DNA from: Candidatus Heimdallarchaeota archaeon
GTDB lineage: Archaea > Asgardarchaeota > Heimdallarchaeia > Hodarchaeales > Hodarchaeaceae
NCBI GenBank assembly: GCA_020353515.1
Contig: CP070695.1
Location: forward strand, 839,369-903,368
Direction of reading: 5' to 3'
Length of the DNA stretch: 64,000 nucleotides
Below, piece after piece: positions 27,220 through 35,329 of this stretch. The notes under the pieces are model-generated. The model saw nothing but the letters and a program-made list of their open reading frames with translations, was not told the origin of the DNA and made no database searches. Numbering within the stretch: position 1 is the first letter of the stretch; every line of letters starts with the position of its first letter. The position numbers and the translations under genes are program-made.

Positions 27220-27564
27220 TCAATGATTTGTTATTTGTAAATCCTTTTTCTCCTTCATCTGAGCCCTGATGATAGTTTTCCTCCCAATTCTTCTGAGAAC
27301 ATTTTCAATCCCTTCTTCCATTAACTGTTTCATCGAGTATTGAAATGTAGGTTTGATATTATAACCGTACTTTTGATCTATAAATAATATCAGGTATTTA
27401 ACAGTAAAAGAACCTAAATCCATATCAATTGTTCGTGATAGAATCCCTGCAGCAAGTCCAGATTTATCTTGTGTGCTTTGATCACATAATTCCTTGATTT
27501 TTTGCCATTGACCGAATGTTTCACCAATAATAGCCAATGACGTGACAAGTTTAGAAGAATTCAC
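27220..27564 (-). CDS. Small helical unknown protein
   Basis: A 114-residue, mostly alpha-helical product (IGETFGQWQKIKELCD, then SMKQLMEEGIENVLRRIG). It has no motif I recognise and no membrane segment. It ends next to the J-protein stop, convergent. No competing frame covers it, so it is likely real. An interaction with the adjacent chaperone gene is possible but not supported by anything in the sequence. Confidence 0.5.
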   Translation of the reverse strand: MNSSKLVTSLAIIGETFGQWQKIKELCDQSTQDKSGLAAGILSRTIDMDLGSFTVKYLILFIDQKYGYNIKPTFQYSMKQLMEEGIENVLRRIGRKTIIRAQMKEKKDLQITNH

Positions 27565-27726
27565 TTCATCACCAATCTCTTTGATTTTTCTGTATTTACT
27601 AAATGATAATGTTTATAATTTCTTGTAGTGGAAATCATATAAATATTAATCATCAATAATTGATTTCCAAATATTTTTAATTTATCTTAAAATACTAATT
27701 CCAACATCGTTTAATAATAATGTATC

Positions 27727-27758
27727 TTATATAAACAAAACACAAATATCAATAGGAG
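27727..27758 (+). promoter_or_regulatory. Promoter and Shine-Dalgarno site of the small-protein/GTPase operon
   Basis: TTATATAAA at 27727-27735 is a strong TATA box. AGGAG at 27754-27758 lies nine bases before TTG 27768, which it fixes as the start codon. Confidence 0.5.
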
Positions 27759-27767
27759 CAAAGAAAC

Positions 27768-28049
27768 TTGGTTCGACTTGTGTTTAAGAATAGATCATTT
27801 ACTGAAGGTAGAGAGGAAGCTGGTGACGCTGTACTAATCTTAGACGAGGCGACTCAATCAGGAAAATTGGAATACTCTCCTGATGCTGGTTTAATCTTAC
27901 GTAGAACAGCACGTCGGCAAGCTGAGAGTATTTGTAGATCGGGATTTCAACTTGCAACAGGAAAAAGAATAGGAGCAGGATTCACTCTAACAGAAGATGA
28001 AGACAAAATTGATGACCGTCTACTCCAAGAAGGACACAAGTACCGTTAA
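27768..28049 (+). CDS. Small protein linked to a small GTPase
   Basis: 93 residues, basic in the middle. It has strand-forming N-terminus (VRLVFKNRSF), then LDEATQSGKLEYSPDAG, then a central RRTARRQAESICRSGFQ segment. No known domain is recognised. The gene is 27 bases upstream of the Rab-like GTPase with a TATA box and AGGAG site of its own, so the two form an operon. It could be a regulator or effector of the GTPase, but that is inferred from position alone. Confidence 0.7.
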   Translation: MVRLVFKNRSFTEGREEAGDAVLILDEATQSGKLEYSPDAGLILRRTARRQAESICRSGFQLATGKRIGAGFTLTEDEDKIDDRLLQEGHKYR

Positions 28050-28076
28050 TCCCGATTAAAGTATAGGCAGACCTAG

Positions 28077-28616
28077 ATGCCAGCTAGCACTTCGAAAATT
28101 GTTATGTGTGGAGACTACGGGGTTGGTAAAACAACTTTTGTTAAGTTGTTTTTAGGAGGTGAAATAGGAGGAGGGTATAAACCAACAATTGGTGTGGATA
28201 TTGGTCGCAAAATTTTCGATATCGATCGTAATAGGATTACCTTCCAAATTTGGGATCTTTCTGGACAAGAATCATTTCATTCAATTAGAAAACAATTTTA
28301 TAGCAGAACTGATGGAGCAATTCTAATTTTTGATGTTTCCCGACGTACAACTTATCAAAACATTACTCGATGGACAGAAGAGTTGTTAGAAGAGACAGGA
28401 AAGATACCTATTGTGCTAGTAGGTAATAAGATCGATTTACGTGATGAGTTAACCGAATTTGTGACAACTGAAGAGGGTGAATTATTATCTAAAGTCATTT
28501 CTAGTCAAACTGGTATCAAAACTCCATTTGTAGAAGCAAGTGCAATCAAACAACAAAAAAATCTCGAACCTTTTACAATGCTTGGAAAAACCATTCTGGA
28601 GCAAAAGGAGTCATAA
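28077..28616 (+). CDS. Ras/Rab-like small GTPase
   Basis: The 179-residue protein has the five G motifs: GDYGVGKT (G1, residues 12-19), PTIG (G2 threonine), WDLSGQE (G3 with the catalytic Gln), NKID (G4) and EASA (G5). This is the family that controls membrane traffic in eukaryotes and is expanded in Asgard archaea. There is no C-terminal Cys motif for prenylation and no transmembrane helix, so membrane binding, if any, needs a partner. The active-site Gln makes it a likely GTP hydrolase. A T-rich run begins right after its stop (28617-28630). Confidence 0.9.
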   Translation: MPASTSKIVMCGDYGVGKTTFVKLFLGGEIGGGYKPTIGVDIGRKIFDIDRNRITFQIWDLSGQESFHSIRKQFYSRTDGAILIFDVSRRTTYQNITRWTEELLEETGKIPIVLVGNKIDLRDELTEFVTTEEGELLSKVISSQTGIKTPFVEASAIKQQKNLEPFTMLGKTILEQKES

Positions 28617-28630
28617 TTTTTTCTTTTTTT
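28617..28630 (+). terminator. T-rich terminator after the GTPase
   Basis: Fourteen bases that are all T but one (TTTTTTCTTTTTTT) directly follow the GTPase stop. T-runs end transcription in archaea. Confidence 0.45.
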
Positions 28631-28765
28631 GACTGATCTATCAATACCATCTGATAATGACAAAAAAGTCATCTTTTATTATTACGATTAGAGTTCTAAA
28701 CAATTTTAACAGGAAAATATATTTGAATTACAGCTTAAGTTTTTGATTAACGAAAAAAAAATTGT

Positions 28766-29668
28766 GTGATTAGCATTTCTCGAATTTTGATTCTTGCAGA
28801 CATTCATGGGAATATTCAAGCTGTATCTAAATTACTTTCAATAATCAAGAAAGAACAGTGGTTAATAGATTTAATTCTAATAGCGGGGGATCTCCCAGAA
28901 ACTACACCTATCAGTTTAATGCTACAATATATCCTTTCTCATGGTAATTTATCTAAAAGTAAGTATACAAAATGGGTTTATAAAGAAGGAGGGAGAAGAA
29001 TATTTGTAAACAAGCAAATCAAGTCAGTTAAAGCCATTCTAGCTCTTTTAGCTTCACTAAAAGCTCCCATCGTTTATGTACCAGGTAATGTGGATAGTTA
29101 TGAAGCTCAAAAAGTACTTAAATCTTGGACAGCTTCAGAGGTTCATTTCTTAAATGCAAAAGTCCTCAAACTTGGATCCCTACAAATTTGGGGATTTGGA
29201 GGTACTGTATTTCCTCCTAAGAGACATAAAGAACCATTATGTGATATGGAATTTTCTCCAAATGATTTTTCATCCCAATTGAATCCATTATTCAAAATAA
29301 GTACAGACACATCTTCCCGTACCTTTAATATCCTCCTTACACATGAACCTCCTGCTTTTTGCTATAAGACTGATGAGAGAACGATTAGTGGCGGATCTGA
29401 TGAACTAACTAAGTTAATACAATATTTAAAACCGAATTTAGTGATATTTGGGCATTATCATGAATTTCCACTAATAAAAACACAAAAAGATATGATTTTT
29501 ATTAATCCTGGACCATTAACACGATATTATTTCGCTTTAGTTGAAATTAAAGAGAATCTAGTTACAAAAAGTATCAAGAAAATGAACTCTGTCGCATGGG
29601 ACTTCAAGAATATGATTTATTCAACTCGATTCCAACAATATAAAGAACTCAGATTTACAGAGTTCTAA
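28766..29668 (+). CDS. Calcineurin-like metallophosphoesterase
   Basis: The 300-residue protein has the metal-binding motifs in order: DIHGN near residue 13, GDL near residue 40, GNVD near residue 110, a histidine in LLTHEPP near residue 195, and GHYH near residue 231. These bind two metal ions and hydrolyse phosphoester bonds. The substrate may be a nucleotide, a lipid or a protein phosphate. GTG is the start. It is alone, convergent with the RecA-like gene at 29691. Confidence 0.8.
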   Translation: MISISRILILADIHGNIQAVSKLLSIIKKEQWLIDLILIAGDLPETTPISLMLQYILSHGNLSKSKYTKWVYKEGGRRIFVNKQIKSVKAILALLASLKAPIVYVPGNVDSYEAQKVLKSWTASEVHFLNAKVLKLGSLQIWGFGGTVFPPKRHKEPLCDMEFSPNDFSSQLNPLFKISTDTSSRTFNILLTHEPPAFCYKTDERTISGGSDELTKLIQYLKPNLVIFGHYHEFPLIKTQKDMIFINPGPLTRYYFALVEIKENLVTKSIKKMNSVAWDFKNMIYSTRFQQYKELRFTEF

Positions 29669-29690
29669 AAAAAGATAGATAGGGGTTAGG

Positions 29691-30479
29691 TTAAATCCGA
29701 ACAGTTGTTTCCAACCGAATACCTTTCTTATCTATCGTCATAGGAACAGAAATTGGTAACAGGGTACTCTTCCAAGATTTCTGAACTGAGAAATTAATTG
29801 ATATTTTTCCCCCACCAACTCTACCAAACGAGATATCAAATACGAAATCAGCTAAATGAGAAGCGAGAACTTCAATAGAGGAGCCATGCAGATTCTTTAC
29901 CATAAGAATAAAGTGAATCCCTGATCCTCGTTGCCTTACAATGTGTTTCAGCGTTTCAATGGCAATAGATACGCTTTCCATGGAATTACTACGGATCATT
30001 GAGGAAATTGTGTGTATACATGTACTCACATTATCATACTCAATAATTGTAGGTACAAAAACTCTTGAAAAATAACGTAACGAATCTTGAGCGTAATCGG
30101 AACCAAAATCCACACCAGGTAAAGATTGTAGACCAATGACAGCTCCTTCAGCAGCAATTCTAGCGGTAAAGGCGTCCATAAATTGCCACTTTTCACCAGC
30201 TACCACAAAAGGTTGAATATTAAAATCATAGATTCCCATTTCTTCAATTATTTCGTGTGGTCTCCCATCGTATGATAAATAGACCACTTTTTCTGTTGCT
30301 TTTGATTTTAATGTTGAAAAAAGGATTTGCTGGGCAAATAATTCAAATTTTGTACCTGGTTCTCCCAATACTAGAATTACACTTTTATCAGGGAGTCCAG
30401 GATTATCCTCTCCTCCTAAGAATAGGTCTAAAGATTTGACACCTGTACGAAGTATCTTATTCGTTTCCAAAGTCTTCAC
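29691..30479 (-). CDS. KaiC/RadA-like RecA-superfamily protein with degenerate P-loop
   Basis: The 262-residue protein has the RecA-fold layout of KaiC/Rad55 relatives, with TGVKSLDLFLGGEDNPG at the start and LVLGEPGTKFELFAQQ where Walker A should be. Normal Walker A here is GxxGxGKT; the second Gly and the Ser/Thr are missing. A Walker-B-like hydrophobic strand (IIEYDNVS) is present. It probably binds nucleotide weakly, or not at all, and may act as a signalling or regulatory domain. The start is GTG. It is divergent from the inactive hydrolase at 30766. Confidence 0.7.
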   Translation of the reverse strand: MKTLETNKILRTGVKSLDLFLGGEDNPGLPDKSVILVLGEPGTKFELFAQQILFSTLKSKATEKVVYLSYDGRPHEIIEEMGIYDFNIQPFVVAGEKWQFMDAFTARIAAEGAVIGLQSLPGVDFGSDYAQDSLRYFSRVFVPTIIEYDNVSTCIHTISSMIRSNSMESVSIAIETLKHIVRQRGSGIHFILMVKNLHGSSIEVLASHLADFVFDISFGRVGGGKISINFSVQKSWKSTLLPISVPMTIDKKGIRLETTVRI

Positions 30480-30765
30480 ATCTCCAATTGATCAATACCT
30501 TTTTTACTGTCAGTTCTATCCTCTACACGCTTTAAATCTCTATTTAATACAATAGCTGCTTATTTAGCTGAATTCACACAGTTTTCTTCTAATTTTATGT
30601 GGTAAATTTCAAATGTACAAATTAATCATTTCTTTTATTACCCTAGTATTTTAAATAATTCTAGGTTACTGTGAATATTTGAGAGATTCAACTGAATATA
30701 ATTTATAATTTTCTCACATTAAAATGATAACGAAATATATTTGTAAGAATTAAGAAACTACATTT

Positions 30766-31572
30766 GTGCGGTTACTTATGTACGACGTTGATCCTCTAGC
30801 CCTTCCTTTTGAATTCAAAGGATTTGGCCCCAAAAGTGAAATTGGGTGTCTACTCCTCCATTCGTTCACAGCAAGTCCAAGTGAAGTTCGACCTTTAGGA
30901 GTCTTCTTGAGAAATTGTGGGTATTCAGGTATTGCTCCATTATTACCTGGACATGGGAGTGTGCCAGAGGAGTTAAGACAAACCACATGGTTAGATTGGT
31001 ATTCTAACGCGAGAGAAGGACTTTTCTACTTAATCCAGAATTATACTAAAATTGTTGTTATTGGGGTTGCATTAGGATCAGTACTGGCAACAATGTTAGC
31101 AGCTTCTCCAGAAAGAGATCAAATTGGTGGAGTAATTCTTATATCCCCCAGTCAGCATCCTCCTTCTACATTGGTCAAAACAGTATTACCATTTCTGAAA
31201 TATATCAAGAAAAGTTTCACTACAATTTCTGATGAAGAAGCTGGAATAATTAAGGTTCTAGATGAAGAAAGAGGACAATTTTACTATTCTAAAAGACCAA
31301 CTGAATCTTTAATTGAACTTTATAGAGTCATTGGGTTCACAAATCGTCGTTTATCTCTCATTACTCAACCTACATTAATAATTCATAATGAAAATGATAG
31401 TTTATCCCCTGATTTTATTCTTGATAATCTTATAAATTGTCCCTATAAAGAAAGGTGGACTCATGAGAAGAGAGCTCGTTGGTTCTTTTACTCAGAGGAA
31501 GCTCAATCGGCTTTTGAAAAAATAGACAATTTTATAGAGACACATTGTTTCAAAGAACTAAACACTGAATAA
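30766..31572 (+). CDS. Alpha/beta hydrolase without a nucleophile serine (pseudoenzyme)
   Basis: The 268-residue protein follows the pattern of carboxylesterases of the Est30 type: LLLHSFTASPSEVRPL for the oxyanion region, then the strand before the nucleophile elbow. There the motif GxSxG reads GVALGS, with Ala (GCA) at the Ser position. The acid (NENDSLSP) is present, but the usual His before the last helix is not; ARWFFYSEE occupies that place. Both changes argue for loss of esterase activity. Start is GTG 30766 or ATG 30778. The fold may serve as a binding or regulatory protein. Confidence 0.8.
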   Translation: MRLLMYDVDPLALPFEFKGFGPKSEIGCLLLHSFTASPSEVRPLGVFLRNCGYSGIAPLLPGHGSVPEELRQTTWLDWYSNAREGLFYLIQNYTKIVVIGVALGSVLATMLAASPERDQIGGVILISPSQHPPSTLVKTVLPFLKYIKKSFTTISDEEAGIIKVLDEERGQFYYSKRPTESLIELYRVIGFTNRRLSLITQPTLIIHNENDSLSPDFILDNLINCPYKERWTHEKRARWFFYSEEAQSAFEKIDNFIETHCFKELNTE

Positions 31573-31602
31573 TTAATCATGTGGCTACGCTGAATTTGGT
31601 AA

Positions 31603-33228
31603 TTATCTGAACCTTTTTGGCACAATCCGATATAGTAAGCTCGCAATAGGAGCACCTATTCGGATGGTGATCCAAAAAGGAAGAATTGGAAAGAATCGAG
31701 GTATCCATGCCCCCCATACCTTACCAGGATTAAATATACCATAGGGATCGATCTCCTTCTCAAGCAATTTCATTTTACTCAATTGTTTTTGGAATATTAA
31801 GCTTGAATAAGGACTAAACCAAATGCCACTACTATATGGCTTCCCTTTCCAATGACGAGCGATTTGAATTATATCAAAGGTCCTTATCCAATGAAAAGTA
31901 TACGGTAAAGAACCGAATATAGGTACAGATTTTTGTCTTATATCTGCAGGAAACCAAACAAATAATATGCAAAAGCCATCAGAAGCTGATACAAGTTCAA
32001 TCGCATATAATTTCCTTTCATAACGTTTTGTTAAAGCCTCAATGATCTCATGTAAATGAATAGTAGGAACTAGGACTTCTGCAACTATCAAAGAAGGACC
32101 TTCGCGTTTTAATCTAATTGTTTGAAAACGTTCATCCCAAAATCTCTTACTCAAGTCATCTGATAATTCAGAAAGCTCGAACTTTTGGGTAACCTCATCA
32201 AAATCTCCATTATGCCAGTTTTTCTCCAGAAAACTCATGGAAATAATCCCACCAGCATATTCTTGGGATTGCCAAGCAGAAATATTGCCTGAACTCTTCC
32301 ACAGTAGATTTTGATGATCATCAAATCGTAAGAAGAAAGGTTGGAGATCTTGATAAGCTGAGATTGCTTTAAGTAACTGGTCTTGATGAAAGGATGAAAC
32401 AGCTCTATGAACCATATCAGAGAGGTTCCTAACTTTTAATGTAACCTTCCAAAGGATTCCTAACTTTCCACAACTACCAATAAAGACATCTGGATTCACT
32501 TGGACTTCTTTTCCCTGTGTTCCAAGAATTACTGTACTCACAACACTATTATTTACACTACCGAATTTAGTTGATCCAACTCCATATCCCCCTTGGGCTA
32601 CCCAGCCACCAACAGTTGACGATGGACCTGAGGAAGGATATGATTTTAAAGTCAAATTTATAGTTTCTAAATGTTTACGAAGATTCTCCCAAGTAATACC
32701 ACATTCTACTTCAACAGTATGATTTTCCTCATCTATTGCAATGACTTTATCGAAATTTGTAAGCAAAACAATTATCCCATTTTTTATAGGCACTGTTCCT
32801 CCATATCCAGAAGTTCCTGCTCCACGAGGGATTAGGGGAATTCGGTACTGTTCACAAAGATCAATAATTGATCGTAATTCGCTGATGTCTTTTGGTTGTA
32901 ACACTGCGAGACAGTTTAAATTGAATAAAAGACGTATAATCTTAGGAATATCGCCAATGTCTCTACTATAAAGTAGTCGCTCATATTTTTTTCTGAAAAC
33001 AATCATTCCTGCATCTTGGAAGGTATTGAGCTTAATATGAATCTGTTTCCGTTGTTTTTTCAGCGTTAGAAAGTAAATTAGCAATATACTAAAGCTTAGA
33101 ATTACTAAAGCTACCCCAACAAACTGATATTCCTGATTTGGATGTAATTCTGGCAGAGCGAAGAAATATATCGATATGGTAACCAAAAAGAAGACAAACC
33201 ACATGAAAAGTCTATCGTAAGTACGCAA
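31603..33228 (-). CDS. Membrane-anchored FAD-linked oxidase (GlcD/DLD-like)
   Basis: The 541-residue protein has two hydrophobic helices in its first 55 residues, then an FAD-binding type-4 (PCMH) domain with PRGAGTSGYGG near residue 138 for FAD pyrophosphate binding, and a C-terminal substrate domain. The family includes D-lactate, glycolate and alditol oxidases, which pass electrons to FAD. No Fe-S subunit is nearby. The start is TTG at 33228 with GGAGTG upstream. The natural substrate is unknown. The two N-terminal helices are unusual for the family and point to membrane attachment. Confidence 0.75.
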   Translation of the reverse strand: MRTYDRLFMWFVFFLVTISIYFFALPELHPNQEYQFVGVALVILSFSILLIYFLTLKKQRKQIHIKLNTFQDAGMIVFRKKYERLLYSRDIGDIPKIIRLLFNLNCLAVLQPKDISELRSIIDLCEQYRIPLIPRGAGTSGYGGTVPIKNGIIVLLTNFDKVIAIDEENHTVEVECGITWENLRKHLETINLTLKSYPSSGPSSTVGGWVAQGGYGVGSTKFGSVNNSVVSTVILGTQGKEVQVNPDVFIGSCGKLGILWKVTLKVRNLSDMVHRAVSSFHQDQLLKAISAYQDLQPFFLRFDDHQNLLWKSSGNISAWQSQEYAGGIISMSFLEKNWHNGDFDEVTQKFELSELSDDLSKRFWDERFQTIRLKREGPSLIVAEVLVPTIHLHEIIEALTKRYERKLYAIELVSASDGFCILFVWFPADIRQKSVPIFGSLPYTFHWIRTFDIIQIARHWKGKPYSSGIWFSPYSSLIFQKQLSKMKLLEKEIDPYGIFNPGKVWGAWIPRFFPILPFWITIRIGAPIASLLYRIVPKRFR

Positions 33229-33405
33229 TGAGCCTTCACTCCTCTGAGAGCAAATATAAATACCATATGACTAATTCAGAATCAATATACTTATTTTCGA
33301 TTCTTTTAGAAAGAGACTTAAAAAAACATTTGATAACCACTTAATTTGAGTTGATTATGCAATAAATTGTCAGTAATTTTTGTAGATAATTAGTTGAGGA
33401 AAGGT

Positions 33406-34065
33406 ATGAGGAAAGACGTGATAAAATACGTTATGTTTGATTTCGATGGAACCATTGTTGATTCAATGCCATTCCTTGAAAATAACGCAGTTTATCTCTT
33501 AACAAATCAATATGATTTTTCTGAAGAAGAAGCTCAAAAAATATACCGGGAAACAACGGGACTCCCCTTTCTTCAACAAATGGAAATAATTGCTCCTGGA
33601 GAGGATAATAGTCAAATAATTAATAAATTTGAAAAAATGAAAATTGAACGAATTTATGAACAAAAACTCTTTGCTGATTCGTATAAGGTACTCGAAGAAT
33701 TGAAAGAGCTGGAATATTTGTTAGGAATATCAAGTGGTACAATTGAGGCCATAATAGTCAAGTATCTGTATAAGCAAGGGTTAACCATTGTTGATGACAT
33801 ACTTGGCTGGCGTCCTGGCTTTGAGAAAGGCAAAGATCATTTTAATTTTGTAAAATCGAAATATAAGTTATCTAGCTCTAATATCGCATTTATTGGTGAT
33901 TCCCTGAATGATGCTCGGAGAGCTAAAGCAGAGAACATATTTTTTATTGGAAAAGAAGGAATGTTCCAAACCAAGCATTTTCAAAAGATTATTAGAGAAA
34001 CCCCAGTTATTTCATCTTTGAAGGAAGTAAAAGAAATCCTCGAAACATGTGAGAATGAGAAATGA
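33406..34065 (+). CDS. HAD-family phosphatase
   Basis: The 219-residue protein has the HAD motifs DFDGT (nucleophile Asp), SSGT, a Lys before the third motif, and GDSLND (metal-binding acids). A helical cap lies between, as in beta-phosphoglucomutase and phosphoglycolate phosphatase relatives, so small sugar or acid phosphates are likely substrates. It overlaps the next gene by four bases (ATGA). The start ATG 33406 is preceded by GAGGAAAGGT. Confidence 0.75.
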   Translation: MRKDVIKYVMFDFDGTIVDSMPFLENNAVYLLTNQYDFSEEEAQKIYRETTGLPFLQQMEIIAPGEDNSQIINKFEKMKIERIYEQKLFADSYKVLEELKELEYLLGISSGTIEAIIVKYLYKQGLTIVDDILGWRPGFEKGKDHFNFVKSKYKLSSSNIAFIGDSLNDARRAKAENIFFIGKEGMFQTKHFQKIIRETPVISSLKEVKEILETCENEK

Positions 34066-34490
34066 ATCTTAATTCCAAATATGTAACTGGACTTCTTGTT
34101 ATCGTTGTAGCAAGTATTGGACTGTTTTCCCCTATAGGGATGATCTTTGGGTCTCTAATCCTAGATGATAGTGCTTTATTTGCCTTCCCTTATCTTGTAT
34201 TAGGAGTTGTCACAATAGTGGTCGGGATCTTATTTCTCATCCTTCTATTCTCTCCTGAGCGAATTAGAGGATTTAAAGCTGAATATGAAGCCTCCCCTGA
34301 TTTGACACATTTTACTGTGGTTAAAACTTTTCCGAAAAGGGGACCTGAATTACCAGAAATTCCCGAAGTCGGATATTGTAGTGCTTGTGGGAAAAAAGTC
34401 TTCAAACCATTTCAATGCTCTACATGTGGTCAAATTCTTTGTGGAAAGCATTATCTCCCAGGAAGTCATACATGTATAGAGGAGAGTTAA
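34062..34490 (+). CDS. Two-helix membrane protein with C-terminal AN1 zinc finger
   Basis: The 142-residue protein has two transmembrane helices in the first 70 residues and a C-terminal AN1-type zinc finger at about 103-139. The ligands read C-x2-C-x9-C-x2-C-x4-C-x2-H-x5-H-x-C, which is exactly the AN1 spacing. AN1 fingers in eukaryotes occur in ubiquitin- and stress-related proteins. Start ATG 34062 overlaps the HAD stop, and its stop abuts the ATG of the next gene, so the three are translated together. The finger would face the cytoplasm if the topology is simple. Confidence 0.85.
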   Translation: MNLNSKYVTGLLVIVVASIGLFSPIGMIFGSLILDDSALFAFPYLVLGVVTIVVGILFLILLFSPERIRGFKAEYEASPDLTHFTVVKTFPKRGPELPEIPEVGYCSACGKKVFKPFQCSTCGQILCGKHYLPGSHTCIEES

Positions 34491-35174
34491 ATGACTCAAA
34501 AACCTGACTGGGAACAAGATTTCACCAAAAAAACCATTCTAGATAGACTCCATCTCTCTGTTCAAGAAATCTCTGAATTAGGAATTGGCTGGATAATCAC
34601 TAGTGTTGTTATTCTCTTTCTATATGGGCTGATTGGTGAGATTCTTCAGACTGGAAGAATTCCTGATACAATATTGATTTTTCTGTTTATCTGGGGGATT
34701 AGTTTTTTTGCTCATGAATTGTCTCATAAATTTATTGCAATCAGATATGGTGCAAGAGCTTACTACAAACTTAGTAAAGAGGCCCTTATATTTACATTAG
34801 TAAGCGTTATAATTGGTTTCCCGATTTTAGCAACAGGGGCTGTTTTTTGGTGGGGAGAGGCCACTGCTTCTCCAGGTATTCGGGGTAGAGTGTCTGCATC
34901 AGGACCAATAATAAACTTTGTACTTGCAGGGATATTTCTTTTTCTAGAGGGAATAGGAATATTAATTGAAATTCCTATACTCATACTAATCGGGGCTGTA
35001 GGTGTTTGGTTAAATGTTTTTATTGGAGTGTTTAATCTCCTCCCCATTGGGGTTCTAGATGGAGCAAAAGTACTCGCCTGGGATCCCAAAATATGGATAT
35101 CATTAATTGGGAGTTTACTAGTAATTGGTTTTTTTGGAGAAGGATTTATCCCCTTCCTTGGTTCTTTCTTATAA
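34491..35174 (+). CDS. Site-2-protease-like intramembrane metalloprotease (M50)
   Basis: The 227-residue protein has several transmembrane helices, the zinc motif HELSHK (HExxH) near residue 76 and a third ligand in NLLPIGVLDG (NxxP...DG) near residue 185. These are the two signatures of M50 site-2 proteases that cut transmembrane substrates in the membrane. It follows the AN1 gene without a gap, and the two are probably one complex. The target is unknown; an anti-sigma-like or membrane-anchored regulator would be usual. Confidence 0.85.
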   Translation: MTQKPDWEQDFTKKTILDRLHLSVQEISELGIGWIITSVVILFLYGLIGEILQTGRIPDTILIFLFIWGISFFAHELSHKFIAIRYGARAYYKLSKEALIFTLVSVIIGFPILATGAVFWWGEATASPGIRGRVSASGPIINFVLAGIFLFLEGIGILIEIPILILIGAVGVWLNVFIGVFNLLPIGVLDGAKVLAWDPKIWISLIGSLLVIGFFGEGFIPFLGSFL

Positions 35175-35196
35175 GACGAGAATTTAAAATCTACTG

Positions 35197-35283
35197 TTAC
35201 TGAATTGGCGGAAATAAATCTCCCAGACATGATGATAGCATGAAAGTAATGATGGCATTTAGATTGATGCTATCCATCCCCGC
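35197..35283 (-). pseudogene. Relic of an HTH regulator C-terminus
   Basis: In reverse this stretch encodes 28 residues and a TAA, ending FPPIQ. It matches the end of the HTH protein at 38764-39387 at 23 of 28 residues (AGMDSINLNAIITFMLSS against AGIDSINLNSVITFMLSS). Upstream of this block the match stops. It is a truncated duplicate about 3.6 kb away on the same strand. Confidence 0.75.
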
Positions 35284-35329
35284 CATTTTACAATTCAAAA
35301 AAAAAAAAGAAAGAGAGGGAAAGAATCGT

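Noticed and set aside
34763..35230. Leftward open frame of 155 codons over the site-2 protease gene
   Set aside because: It is antisense to a clear protease with both zinc motifs and has no independent signature.
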